Below, piece after piece: positions 1 to 8,296 of a DNA stretch of 64,000 bases. This DNA comes from Methylovirgula sp. 4M-Z18. Its GTDB lineage: Bacteria > Pseudomonadota > Alphaproteobacteria > Rhizobiales > Beijerinckiaceae. The notes beneath the pieces are model-generated. The model saw only the letters and a program-made list of their open reading frames with translations. It searched no databases and had not been told where the DNA came from. The stretch's first letter is position 1, and each line of letters starts with the position of its first letter. Where the stretch lies: NCBI RefSeq assembly GCF_037890675.1, contig NZ_CP149574.1:372001-436000 (forward strand), given 5' to 3'. Both the position numbers and the translations under genes were made by a program.

Positions 1-116
1 TACAAACATACAGGATTGCTTCGTCGCTTACGCTCCTCGCACTCAACTCGGGCTTGCCCGAGTTGAGCAATCAAAAATGTTGCGAACCCGCGCAAGCGCG
101 GTTCGCAATGACGCGC
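1..116. repeat. REP-like palindromes at the window edge
   Basis: Two hairpins follow each other. Positions 42-67 form a perfect 12-bp stem with a TT loop, and 80-108 form a stem of about 12 bp with one bulge. The flank (bases 11-40, CAGGATTGCTTCGTCGCTTA and onward) and the nearby GTTCGCAATGACG resemble the dispersed AATGACG / AAGCAATCC palindromic repeats found in many proteobacterial intergenic regions. It lies 3' of the methyltransferase gene and may also act as its transcription end, but there is no clear T-run. Confidence 0.6.
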
Positions 117-138
117 TTGCGAAGAGCGACGCGTTTCC

Positions 139-1683
139 TCAATGCGTGGCGTCCGGCATCGAGGCTTTCTTCTTCTCGATGAACTCGCGCAACGCCTCGT
201 CGACGCCAGCGTCGATCTCCGGCATTTCATATTCGGCCAGCATCTTCTTCCACAGCTTGTTGGCGCGCTGCGACGCGTCGAGCTTGCCTTCGGATTCCCA
301 TTGCTCGACCGAATTGTTGTCGGCGATGTTCGAGCGGTAGAAGGCGGTTTCGAAATTCGCCTGGGTATGCGCGCAGCCGAGGAAGTGGCCGCCCGGCTGG
401 ACCTGATGGAACGCATCCATCGCCTGGCCGTTCTCCGACAGATCGATGCCCTTGGCGAGCACGTGCATGCCGCCGAGCTGGTCGAAATCCATCACGAATT
501 TTTCATAAGACGCCGAGAGGCCGCCTTCGATCCAGCCGGCCGAATGCAGCACGAAATTGGTGCCGGCAAGCACGGTCGGCACCAGCGTGTTCGCGCTCTC
601 GTAAGCTGCCTGCGCGTCGGGGATCTTCGAGGCGCAGAGCGAGCCGCCGGTACGAAACGGCATCTTCTGCCGGCGGGCGAGCTGGGCCGCGCCATAGATC
701 GCCATCGAGGCTTCCGGCGTACCGAAAGTCGGCGCGCCCGATTGCATCGACAGGGTCGAGACGAAGGTGCCGAAAATCACCGGCGCGCCGGGGCGCACCA
801 ATTGGGTGAAGCTCGCGCCGGCCCACACTTCGGCCAGCACCTGCGTCAGCGTGCCGGCCACCGTCACCGGGCTCATCGCGCCCGAGAGAATGAACGGCGT
901 GATGATGCAGGCCTGATTGTTGCGGGCATAGACTTCCGCCGCGCCGAGCATCGTGTTGTCCCACACCATCGGTGAATTGGCGTTGATCAGCGAGGTGCAG
1001 ACCGTATTGGTCTCGAGGAATTCCGCGCCGAACAGAATCTTGCACATGTCGACCGTGTCTTGCGCACGCTCCGGCGCCGTCACCGAGCCCATGAACGGCT
1101 TGTCGGAGAGGCGCATATGCGCATAGACCATCTCCAGATGGCGCTTGTTGACCGGCAGGTCGACCGGCTCGCACACGGTGCCGCCCGAATGGTGGATATA
1201 GGGCGACATGTACGCGAGCTTCACGAAATTGCGGAAGTCCTCGATCGTGCCGTAGCGGCGGCCCTTGTCGAGGTCGTGCACGAAGGGCGAGCCGTAGTTG
1301 GGCGCGAACACGGTGGCGTTGCCGCCGATCTGCACCGAGCGGGCCGGGTTGCGGGCGTGCTGGGTATATTGGCTCGGCACGGTCGAGATGAGCTGTTTGG
1401 CGAGGCCGCGCGGGAAGCGCACCCGTTCGCCCTTGACGTCGCAGCCAACGCCTTTCAGGAGCTCGATCGCGCGCGGATAATCGCGAAACTCGATGCCGAC
1501 TTCCTGCAGCAGGGTCTCGGCATTGTGCTCGATCAATGCGAGGCCTTCTTCATTGAAGAGCTCGTAGACCGGGATGTTGCGGGTGATAAAGGGCACCGAG
1601 GCGGCGCCGCGCTGGGCACGGGCGGTGCGGCGGGCTTCCCGGCCGCGCCGGGCTTCTCTGGGGCTCTCTGCGGCTTCGCTCAT
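139..1683 (-). CDS. MttB-family (non-pyrrolysine) amine:corrinoid methyltransferase
   Basis: A 514-residue member of the trimethylamine methyltransferase MttB superfamily, a TIM-barrel enzyme that moves a methyl group from a quaternary or tertiary amine to the Co(I) of a corrinoid protein. The reading frame has no internal amber codon, so it is of the MtgB-like type (glycine betaine, proline betaine or carnitine users) and not the pyrrolysine trimethylamine enzyme. The first 30 residues are Arg/Ala-rich and probably disordered. The start is well supported by GGGAGGAG just upstream of the ATG. It faces away from the rest of the C1 cluster but its cognate corrinoid protein (9489-10193), reactivating protein and folate enzymes follow within 15 kb. 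The substrate is inferred, not shown. Confidence 0.9.
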   Translation of the reverse strand: MSEAAESPREARRGREARRTARAQRGAASVPFITRNIPVYELFNEEGLALIEHNAETLLQEVGIEFRDYPRAIELLKGVGCDVKGERVRFPRGLAKQLISTVPSQYTQHARNPARSVQIGGNATVFAPNYGSPFVHDLDKGRRYGTIEDFRNFVKLAYMSPYIHHSGGTVCEPVDLPVNKRHLEMVYAHMRLSDKPFMGSVTAPERAQDTVDMCKILFGAEFLETNTVCTSLINANSPMVWDNTMLGAAEVYARNNQACIITPFILSGAMSPVTVAGTLTQVLAEVWAGASFTQLVRPGAPVIFGTFVSTLSMQSGAPTFGTPEASMAIYGAAQLARRQKMPFRTGGSLCASKIPDAQAAYESANTLVPTVLAGTNFVLHSAGWIEGGLSASYEKFVMDFDQLGGMHVLAKGIDLSENGQAMDAFHQVQPGGHFLGCAHTQANFETAFYRSNIADNNSVEQWESEGKLDASQRANKLWKKMLAEYEMPEIDAGVDEALREFIEKKKASMPDATH

Positions 1684-1720
1684 GAAACTCTCCTCCCGCT
1701 TCCGGGCTTATCAGTCACTT

Positions 1721-1980
1721 AGGGTCAGGACCTGAATAGGATAGGGTCTGGATGAGATCAAAAAGGTCAAATGCAAGGAGCGTTGCGCAGGGCAATATGT
1801 CGATATTGCCAAGCGGCGCGACGCTGCAGTTGACCTTTTTCATCTCACCGCAGGCGCGGCCAAAATGACCGATTGCGTCGTTGATGCTCCTAGCGGGACA
1901 TACGTTCCGCGTCGTCGCATCGCCTAGCACTCGGCCATTTTGGCCGCGTCCAGACCCCATCCTATTCAGGTCCTGACCCT
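1721..1980. repeat. 260-bp cloverleaf-forming element, copy A
   Basis: An inverted-repeat element with three long helices. The outer stem pairs 1721-1752 with 1949-1980 (32 bp, one A/C mismatch). Arm 2 pairs 1753-1770 with 1830-1847 (one C/C mismatch) and ends in GGCAATAT-GTCG-ATATTGCC (1791-1810). Arm 3 pairs 1856-1872 with 1931-1947 and ends in GCGGGAC-ATAC-GTTCCGC (1893-1910). A second copy with the same architecture but different stem sequences lies at 37174-37436. It carries no credible gene and sits upstream of the methyltransferase start. It could be a structured RNA, a non-autonomous mobile element, or both. Confidence 0.85.
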
Positions 1981-2077
1981 ACCCCTATCTTTAGGGGATA
2001 CGCGCCGAAGGTCTAGCTTCAGGCGCGCCGCCGACTTGTCTGCAAACGCCATTTGGGTTTGGCTGAGAGCGTCTTAG

Positions 2078-2302
2078 CGGCGAAGAGCTGCACCCATGGC
2101 CCCGCCGATCACCCACGTTTCGGTCTACGCCGCCGAAATTTATGCTAAGCGTTCCGGGGCGATGCAATTGCGCGCCATGAACCTCGTCTTTGAGGCGACG
2201 ACGGCGCGCGGCATGACCATCGTCGTGCCCTCCGCCATGGCCGACCGTTTGAATCCGGGTGGCTCGAGCGCGATTTTGGGGGCCGTCGCGACGCAACCGT
2301 GA
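2078..2302 (+). pseudogene. C-terminal remnant of an SPFH/Band 7 protein
   Basis: The frame opened after a TAG at 2075-2077 encodes a piece resembling the C-terminal part of SPFH-domain (prohibitin/stomatin-like) proteins: an AAEIYAK...LQLRAMN-like stretch is seen as AEIYAKRSGAMQLRAMN, followed by GMTIVVPSAMADRLNPGG. Nothing upstream supplies the membrane segment or the SPFH core; the 340 bp before it are occupied by the cloverleaf element. I read it as a leftover 3' fragment. The call rests on motif memory; a chance resemblance is possible because only about 60 residues align. Confidence 0.45.
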
Positions 2303-2337
2303 GGTATCGTGTTCGCCCAGACCTCGAGGACCGAAAG

Positions 2338-3195
2338 ATGACACGAAGCCGTTTCGTAACTTTGCTGTTCTGTCTGGTGTTGGCGGCGGCGGTGTCGTGT
2401 ACGCAAGCCCTCGCCGGCGAATTCGTGACCTTCAACAGTGCCGCATATCGAGTCGGCCTGCTGCAGCAGCGTGCGGCGCAAGCACTCGGAGAGACTGCGT
2501 TGCCGACACCCGGACCAGCAATCCGTGGCTATTTTGCCAAGCCCGACGGAACGGGGCCTTTTGCCGCCGTGGTGGTCTTGCATGGCTGCGGCGGCGGGAC
2601 GGACGCATCGCTCAGCGCGGCGGCGCAGGGGATCGCAAGCCTCGGTTATGCCGCCTTGGCGGTCGATAGCTTCACGACGCGTGGTATTCGTGAAGCCTGC
2701 GATCGAATGCCGCCTGATCGCTTGGCGGACGCTGCCGGCGCTCTGGCCTATCTCGCCCAGAGTTCCGATATTGACCCCAAACGCATTGCACTGCTTGGCT
2801 TCGCGCAGGGCGGCAGCGTCACCCTATCGGCGGCGTCGGCGCAACTGGGCGATCTTTTCGCGCTCCCCGGCGGTTTGCACTTCAAGGCCGCAATCGCGTT
2901 TTACCCGGATTGCCATGTGCTCGATGATCAGTTCAACGAGCCAGGTCTCATCATGATCGGCGATGCCGACGATTGGGCGTCGGTGAAGCACTGCCAATAT
3001 TTCATGGCGCGCCGCGCCGGCAGGGGCGCGCCGGTTCAGCTCATTGTCTATCCGGGCGCGTATCACGCTTTCGATGTCCCCGCGCTTGGCGACGGCGTCA
3101 TGGCCTATGGTCACTGGCTCAAATATGATGCGGCGGCGAGCGCGGCATCGGAGCGGGAATTGGTCGACTTTCTCAAAGAGCAATTGGCGCCTTAG
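2338..3195 (+). CDS. Exported dienelactone hydrolase-family protein lacking the usual nucleophile
   Basis: An alpha/beta-hydrolase of the dienelactone hydrolase type, 285 residues. I chose the ATG at 2338, which follows GAGGA by 7 bases and opens a signal peptide (hydrophobic residues 8-20, cleavage near ALA-GE), over the upstream GTG in the same frame. The oxyanion region LHGCGGG, an acid-type Asp (IGDADDW) and a His (PGAYHAF) are present. The nucleophile elbow reads GFAQGG (codon GCG), where the family has Cys or Ser, so ordinary hydrolase chemistry looks lost. Its neighbours do not reveal a role. Confidence 0.8.
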   Translation: MTRSRFVTLLFCLVLAAAVSCTQALAGEFVTFNSAAYRVGLLQQRAAQALGETALPTPGPAIRGYFAKPDGTGPFAAVVVLHGCGGGTDASLSAAAQGIASLGYAALAVDSFTTRGIREACDRMPPDRLADAAGALAYLAQSSDIDPKRIALLGFAQGGSVTLSAASAQLGDLFALPGGLHFKAAIAFYPDCHVLDDQFNEPGLIMIGDADDWASVKHCQYFMARRAGRGAPVQLIVYPGAYHAFDVPALGDGVMAYGHWLKYDAAASAASERELVDFLKEQLAP

Positions 3196-3352
3196 GGCAT
3201 TCCTCGCGTTGCAACGGGGTCGCAGTCGATCATTCCCGCACGCGCGTTGGTCGTGTTGCCTTTGATCGCCGCCTATACGATCTTCTTCTTTGGTGATGTT
3301 TTGGGCCAGGGCGACGACCTTGTCCGGTGATTGATCGTGCACGGAGTGCAGA

Positions 3353-3769
3353 ATGGCGCCGCCGGTTACGGCACTATTGGAGACATCGCTTTACGCCGCC
3401 GACATGGCGGTCACCGCGCGCTTCTATGCCGAGGTGCTTGGGCTACGGCTGCTGCTGACCTCGCCGCGCCTCACTGCTTTCGATGCCGGACGCGGCACGG
3501 TGCTGCTGGTGTTCCAAAAGGGCGCGACGGAGGAGGACGGCGTGACCGACCGCGGCACGATCCCCGGCCACGACGGCACCGGCCGCCTGCATTTGGCGCT
3601 GGCGATCCCGCCGGAGAGCCTGGAGGCGTGGCGGGCACAACTCGCGGCGCATGAGGTGACCATCACCGGCGAATTCCACTGGCCGCGCGGCGGCACGAGC
3701 CTCTATTTCAGCGATCCCGACGGGCACGTGGTGGAGCTGGCGACGCCGGGATTGTGGGAGGTGTATTGA
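3353..3769 (+). CDS. VOC-superfamily (glyoxalase/bleomycin resistance-fold) protein
   Basis: A 138-residue single-module vicinal-oxygen-chelate protein. The paired beta-alpha-beta-beta-beta units are recognisable from TSLYAADMAVTARFYAEVLG at the N-terminus and LYFSDPDGHVVELATPG at the C-terminus; a metal-ligand Glu fits within VVEL. Substrate cannot be read from sequence; such proteins include lyases, dioxygenases and resistance proteins. GGAG precedes the ATG by about 10 bases. The last 90 bases of this gene are duplicated in degenerate form at 4011-4102, which suggests a rearrangement at its 3' end. Confidence 0.85.
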   Translation: MAPPVTALLETSLYAADMAVTARFYAEVLGLRLLLTSPRLTAFDAGRGTVLLVFQKGATEEDGVTDRGTIPGHDGTGRLHLALAIPPESLEAWRAQLAAHEVTITGEFHWPRGGTSLYFSDPDGHVVELATPGLWEVY

Positions 3770-4254
3770 GGGCGCGTGGCCTCATCGGGAGGATAGGTCA
3801 TTTATGCCTGAATTTAACACATTGAAATATAACGGAATATTTCTCTATCAGTTCGTTCCCAATTTTTGTTCTGGTGTAATCTATCGACGCTGTAGGAGGG
3901 TTAAGAGGCGCTTGGCGAGGCGGCGTCGATCAAACAGAGTAACCAATATGTTCACTATATGTTTATATCATAAGGCCAGGGCCATGTCGATCTTTTTGTG
4001 ACGTCAGGGTTGGCCGCGCGGCGGCACGAGCCTCTATTTCAACGCCCCCGACTGCTACGTGGTGGAACTGGAGACGCCCGGGTTGTAGGAGACCTATTGA
4101 GGCCTGGCTCAAATATTCCATTTCTATGCAGATAATTTATTCAGTATTAATATATTGAAATAGGAAACTATTCCCCTGCTGCAGTGAAATTGATCGCGAA
4201 GGCAGCCCGTGCAAGATACCCGATCGATGAGCTGAAAAAGAACCCGGATTCAAG
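3770..4254. other. AT-rich intergenic block without a credible gene
   Basis: This 485-base stretch is markedly AT-richer than the flanking genes (runs such as TTCAGTATTAATATATTGAA). It contains only the duplicated end of the preceding VOC gene (4011-4102). Short open frames inside it have no ribosome binding site or recognisable motif. A frame from GTG 4183 reads KAARARYPIDELKKNPD-like text but runs into the neighbouring antisense gene and I could not assign it. Confidence 0.6.
4011..4102 (+). pseudogene. Duplicated 3' end of the VOC gene
   Basis: About 92 bases match 3680-3772, the end of the VOC gene, at roughly 83 percent identity. The copy still translates as WPRGGTSLYF...VVELETPGL followed by a TAG, with substitutions at the DPDGH position (APDCY). 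It has no start and no upstream domain. It lies about 240 bases downstream of the parent gene's stop, across AT-rich DNA, as if an insertion or island had carried or duplicated the gene end. Confidence 0.85.
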
Positions 4255-5010
4255 CTACTGCGCCTCTCCTCGGCTTTTCTGCCTAAATTTTTCAAAATGT
4301 CTAATCAGTCCTTCGCGCACTATATTCGGAACTGCCATTATTTTTTTCTTTGTTAGCTCCTGAGCAGCTCTAAACTCATGTATTTGCTCCATGTTCGGAT
4401 ACGGCTTACTGTCATGCAATGCTTTAAGTTGAGTGTATTGATCTTTAATAAATTTCGCACATTCGTCCTCCCAGTGCAGTATTCGATCGTGAGGATGTGG
4501 GGGAATATTGCAAAGTTCCGCAGTCTCCATCGTTGTGGCTAAGTAAGCGACATTCCATTGGCCGTAAGGCGTCAATTCGAGGCGGTCCATAAGAAAATCG
4601 GCAAACTCGCCATTCCAGCATTTGTCGCCAATAAGGAAAAAAGGCTTGAGCTGATGTTGTCGTCCGTACGATGCCTGAAGTTCCTCATTCTTTTGGCGCA
4701 GGGTCTTCTCCAACGCGTCTTTGTCCGCAGCGATGCGGGCATCAATTTCTTTTTTAATTTGCGATTTTGTCTTGACCAGATTGCTGGCGTCTTCCGGATG
4801 TTTCCCCAGGCTTCTCAAAAAAGCCCCGAGCTTGGGATCATCCCAGAGTTCGGGCGGGAGGATGTGCCGCATGTCGGTATCTGTCCGCTCAAAGCTCAAG
4901 GGCATTTTTGGCGGGTTCTTAACCTGTTGCGTGCCATCAAGGCTCCGTGGCGATTGTGAAGGCCCTGTGATCGGCGGTGTTTTTTTGAAGAGTTTCGAGA
5001 ACCACGACAT
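4255..5010 (-). CDS. Unrecognised hypothetical protein
   Basis: A 251-residue protein I do not recognise. It begins MSWFSKLFKK, has a Pro-rich low-complexity stretch to about residue 40, a charged helical stretch near residues 80-120 that could be a coiled coil (KSQIKKEIDARIAADKDA), and a mixed C-terminal half ending in basic helices. There is no signal peptide or membrane segment. Its base composition is lower in GC than the flanking C1 genes and no strong ribosome site precedes the ATG. It lies opposite to, and upstream of, the flavoprotein gene. Together with the VOC gene-end duplication this suggests recent acquisition. Confidence 0.65.
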   Translation of the reverse strand: MSWFSKLFKKTPPITGPSQSPRSLDGTQQVKNPPKMPLSFERTDTDMRHILPPELWDDPKLGAFLRSLGKHPEDASNLVKTKSQIKKEIDARIAADKDALEKTLRQKNEELQASYGRQHQLKPFFLIGDKCWNGEFADFLMDRLELTPYGQWNVAYLATTMETAELCNIPPHPHDRILHWEDECAKFIKDQYTQLKALHDSKPYPNMEQIHEFRAAQELTKKKIMAVPNIVREGLIRHFEKFRQKSRGEAQ

Positions 5011-5222
5011 TTGAAACCAGTCGCCATAAAATATTTGTTTCCGATTGATCTTGGTATTTGAGGTCGTGTCAAGCGCGCACAGAGTTTAAAGTCGGCCTCA
5101 CTTGCCTCTGGTGAATTTCCCAGGCCCCTGTCGCGCTCTCCCCCAAGAATGTCGCACCCAGACTTTTCCCGCCGCCGCCGACCCCCTAATCTGCCTGCCA
5201 CAATCTTCGGAGCAGTGGGCAC

Positions 5223-7784
5223 ATGGCAGAATTTCCTAAGAACGCCAAAGTCGTCATCGTCGGTTTGGGGGGGATCGTCGGGGCGTCGATTGCGCATCAC
5301 CTCATCGAGCGCGGCTGGAGCGATATCGTCGGCATCGACAAGTCGGGCATTCCGACCGATATCGGCTCGACCGCCCATGCGTCGGACTTCTGCTACGCCA
5401 CCAGCCACGATTTCCTCTCCTGCTGGACCACGCTCTATTCCATCGATTTCTACGAGAAAATGGGCCATTACGCCCGGGTCGGCGGCCTCGAAGTCGCCCG
5501 CGTCGGCGACGATGGCCGCATGGACGAAATCAAGCGGAAGGTGGCGTCCGGCAAGGCTTTTGGCACCCGTGCCCGCCTGATCGAGCCGGCCGAAATCAAG
5601 GAAAAGTTTCCGCTGATCGAAGAACAGATGGTGCAGGGCGGCCTGTGGGACCCGGATGCCGGCCTCGTCATTCCGCGCTCGCAGACGGTCGCCGGCAAGC
5701 TCGTCGACCAGGGCGTCGCCAGCGGCAAGTTGCAGTCCTTCGCCAATACGCCGGCGACGTCGCTCATCATCGAGGACGGCCGCATCAAGGGCGTCGTCAC
5801 CCCGCGCGGCACGATCCACGCCGATTATGTCGTGGTCTGCACCGGCCTGTGGGGCCGCTTGATCGCCGAAATGGCGGGTGAGGACCTGCCCGTGATGCCG
5901 GTCGACCATCCGCTCACCTTCTTCGGGCCCTACAACGAATTTGCCGGCACCGGCAAGGAAATCGGCTGGCCGCTCCTGCGCGACCAGGGCAATTCGGCCT
6001 ATATGCGCGACACCGGTGACCCGACCACCGCCGAGGGCGGGCAGATCGAATGGGGTTATTACGAGGAGCATAATCCGCGCCTCTGCCATCCGCGCGAGAT
6101 CCTGGAAAAGCATGAGGCGCGCCTGTCGCCGTCCCAGCGCGATCTCGACATGGAGCAGATCCTCGCGCCGCTGGAGCGGGCGATGGAGCTGACGCCGATC
6201 CTGGGTGAGCTTGGTTATAACGAAAGCCATTCGTTCAACGGGCTGTTGCAGGTGACGACCGACGGCGGGCCGTCGATCGGCGAAAGCCAAAAGGTGCGCG
6301 GCCTGTGGTATGCGGTGGCGATCTGGGTGAAGGATGCGCCGGGCATGGCCAAGCTGGTCGCCGACTGGATGACCGATGGGCGCACGCCGATCGATCACAA
6401 CCGCATCGATTATTCGCGCTTCTATCCGCATCAGTTCGACGAGAAATTCATCGAAGGCCGCTGCGGCGAGGCGGCGCAGAAAGTCTACAACCCGGCGGTG
6501 CATCCGCGCGAGCCCTATGCCACGGGCCGCAACGTGCGCCGCTCGCCGTTCTACGAGCGCGAAAAGGAACTCGGCGGCTATTTCATGGAGCTTGGCGGTT
6601 GGGAGCGCGCCCATGGCTATGCCGCCAACGAGCACTTGCTTGAGAAATACGGCAACCGCGTGCCCAAACGCGCCAACGAATGGGACAACCGCCATTTCTG
6701 GCGTGTATCCAATGCCGAGCAACTGCATCTGAGCGAGGATTGCGGCATCATCAATCTCTCCCACTTCGCGATGATCGATGTGGAAGGGCCGGACCATGTC
6801 GCGCTGCTCGAATGGGTCTGCGCCGCGAGGATCGGCGGCGACGCCAATATCGGCAAGGGCATCTACACCCATTTCCTCGATGAAAACGGCATGGTGCGCG
6901 CCGACCTCACGGTGTTCCGCATGGCCGACCGCTGCCGCATCGTGGACGGCGCCGATGCCGGCCCGCGCGACTATCATTATCTGCGCCGCGTCGCGCAGGA
7001 TAAGGGCTTCAATGTCACCGTCACCGACGTGACGGAGAAGTTCGTGACCATCGGCATTTGGGGGCCGAATGCCCGCACCACCTTGCAAAAGGTTGTGGCC
7101 GACCCGGCCGGCCTCGCGCTCGAAAACTTCCCCTTCGCCGCGATCAAGCCGATCAAGATCGCCGACAAGGACGTCATGGCGTTCCGCATTTCCTATGTCG
7201 GCGAGCAGGGCTGGGAATTGCATATGCGTTATGAGGACGGCCTCGCGGTGTGGGACGCTTTGCGCGCGACCGGCGTGATGGCGGTCGGCGTCGAGACCTA
7301 TGCCAACAGCCGCCGCATGGAGAAAAGCCTGCGCCTGCAGAACGCCGATCTCTTGACCGAATACAATCTCTTCGAGGCCGACCTCTCGCGCCCCAAGGTG
7401 AAGGACGCCGATTTCTGCGGCAAGGCAAAGCATGTCGAATACCGCGCCCGCGCCCATCAGCCCGCGATGCTGTGCACGCTGGTCATGACCGACAACGTCG
7501 ATGCCACGGGCGTGGCGCGCTATCCGGTCGGCACGCTGCCGGTGATGGACCCGGCGACGGGCGAAACCCTGGTGGACGAACTGGGACGCCGCTCGTTCAC
7601 CACCTCCATCGCTTACGGGCCGAGCCTGGGCAAGAATATTGCGCTCGCCTATCTGCCGTGGTCTCATGCCCAGGAAGGGCGCAAGTTCAACGTGGAATAT
7701 TTCGGCGAGATCTATCCCGTCGAAGTGGCCGCGGTAGGCTACAAGCCGCTGTACGACCCGGAAAACCTGAAGCCGCGGACGTGA
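5223..7784 (+). CDS. Dimethylglycine/sarcosine dehydrogenase-like flavoprotein with GcvT domains
   Basis: An 853-residue fusion: an N-terminal FAD-dependent amine oxidase (residues about 8-370), the FAO_M linker, and a GcvT aminomethyltransferase module with its C-terminal barrel (about 445-835). Family members oxidise N-methyl groups of dimethylglycine or sarcosine and pass the formaldehyde-level carbon to tetrahydrofolate as 5,10-methylene-THF. The nucleotide-binding loop is GLGGIVGAS (14-22), one residue longer than classic GGGIVG. His52 in GSTAHASDF matches the position of the covalent flavin His in dimethylglycine dehydrogenases. GGAG lies 9 bases before the ATG. Placed between the MttB methyltransferase and its corrinoid partner, it would take over after the first demethylation. 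Confidence 0.88.
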   Translation: MAEFPKNAKVVIVGLGGIVGASIAHHLIERGWSDIVGIDKSGIPTDIGSTAHASDFCYATSHDFLSCWTTLYSIDFYEKMGHYARVGGLEVARVGDDGRMDEIKRKVASGKAFGTRARLIEPAEIKEKFPLIEEQMVQGGLWDPDAGLVIPRSQTVAGKLVDQGVASGKLQSFANTPATSLIIEDGRIKGVVTPRGTIHADYVVVCTGLWGRLIAEMAGEDLPVMPVDHPLTFFGPYNEFAGTGKEIGWPLLRDQGNSAYMRDTGDPTTAEGGQIEWGYYEEHNPRLCHPREILEKHEARLSPSQRDLDMEQILAPLERAMELTPILGELGYNESHSFNGLLQVTTDGGPSIGESQKVRGLWYAVAIWVKDAPGMAKLVADWMTDGRTPIDHNRIDYSRFYPHQFDEKFIEGRCGEAAQKVYNPAVHPREPYATGRNVRRSPFYEREKELGGYFMELGGWERAHGYAANEHLLEKYGNRVPKRANEWDNRHFWRVSNAEQLHLSEDCGIINLSHFAMIDVEGPDHVALLEWVCAARIGGDANIGKGIYTHFLDENGMVRADLTVFRMADRCRIVDGADAGPRDYHYLRRVAQDKGFNVTVTDVTEKFVTIGIWGPNARTTLQKVVADPAGLALENFPFAAIKPIKIADKDVMAFRISYVGEQGWELHMRYEDGLAVWDALRATGVMAVGVETYANSRRMEKSLRLQNADLLTEYNLFEADLSRPKVKDADFCGKAKHVEYRARAHQPAMLCTLVMTDNVDATGVARYPVGTLPVMDPATGETLVDELGRRSFTTSIAYGPSLGKNIALAYLPWSHAQEGRKFNVEYFGEIYPVEVAAVGYKPLYDPENLKPRT

Positions 7785-7803
7785 TTGGCGAGGTCGGTTC
7801 CTC

Positions 7804-7985
7804 CCTTCTCCCACGGCAAAGCCGTGCGAGAAGGTGGCACGCGAAGCGTGACGGATGAGGGAGAAGCGACTGGGTGAGCTCCAAAATGCCTGGAGCAGAG
7901 TGGGATTTAGAAAAATGGGTGCTCACCCAGTCGCACTGCCCTCATCCGCCTGTCGGCACCTTCTCCCGCTGTGGCGGGAGAAGGG
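7804..7985. repeat. Inverted pair of GGGAGAAGG palindromes, copy 1
   Basis: Two head-to-head REP-like units. The left unit (7804-7862) has a CTTCTCC...GAGAAGG hairpin followed by GGTGGCACGCGAAGCGTGACGGATGAGGG; the right unit (7940-7985) is its complement, CCCTCATCCGCCTGTCGGCACCTTCTCCCGC and a closing hairpin. The centre adds a perfect 14-bp inverted repeat, GCGACTGGGTGAGC (7867-7880) with 7922-7935. The same composite recurs at 13692-13853. It probably ends transcription of the flavoprotein gene. Confidence 0.85.
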
Positions 7986-8009
7986 CGCTCACCACATAGG
8001 ATTGCACCC

Positions 8010-8282
8010 ATGACCGACGATCCGCGCATTCACCCCTTTTTCGCCGAAGTGCGCAAGCAAGCGCTGGCGTCGGTCGATGAAAACGACCGCCGCACGCTCA
8101 CCTGTTCGCGTTGCGGCGGCGGGTTCGGCTGCAATCCGGTCGGCAAATGCTGGTGCTCGGATGAGGATTTCAAACTCCCGAGCCCCTTGCCCGGAAAATT
8201 CGCTTCCTTCGGCGATTGCCTCTGCCCGAAATGCCTGCGCGAAGTGGCCGCGGAGTTGAAGGATCTGGCGCCGCCGACATAG
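8010..8282 (+). CDS. Cysteine-rich CWC-family small protein
   Basis: A 90-residue soluble protein matching the cysteine-rich CWC family: CSRCGGGFGC, then GKCWC, then CLCPKC, giving eight or so cysteines likely to bind zinc. Function is unknown for the family. I start at ATG 8010 because the upstream part of the frame is encoded by the palindromic repeat. It lies just after the repeat pair and is convergent with the gene at 8297-8689. No link to the C1 pathway is evident beyond position. Confidence 0.8.
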   Translation: MTDDPRIHPFFAEVRKQALASVDENDRRTLTCSRCGGGFGCNPVGKCWCSDEDFKLPSPLPGKFASFGDCLCPKCLREVAAELKDLAPPT

Positions 8283-8296
8283 CGGCGCCGGTTGCG

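Noticed and set aside
1715-1960. An 81-codon open frame on the minus strand inside the cloverleaf element
   Set aside because: It runs through the palindromic stems, has no ribosome site, and copy B of the element does not keep the frame.
3804-4001. A 65-codon open frame in the AT-rich block after the VOC gene
   Set aside because: No ribosome site, no motif, unusual composition, and it ends just before the duplicated gene end.
4896-7814. A very long antisense open frame (over 900 codons) opposite the flavoprotein gene
   Set aside because: Its translation is Arg/His/Ala/Gly-rich without domains, typical of the complement of a GC-rich gene, while the plus strand encodes a clear FAD/GcvT protein.
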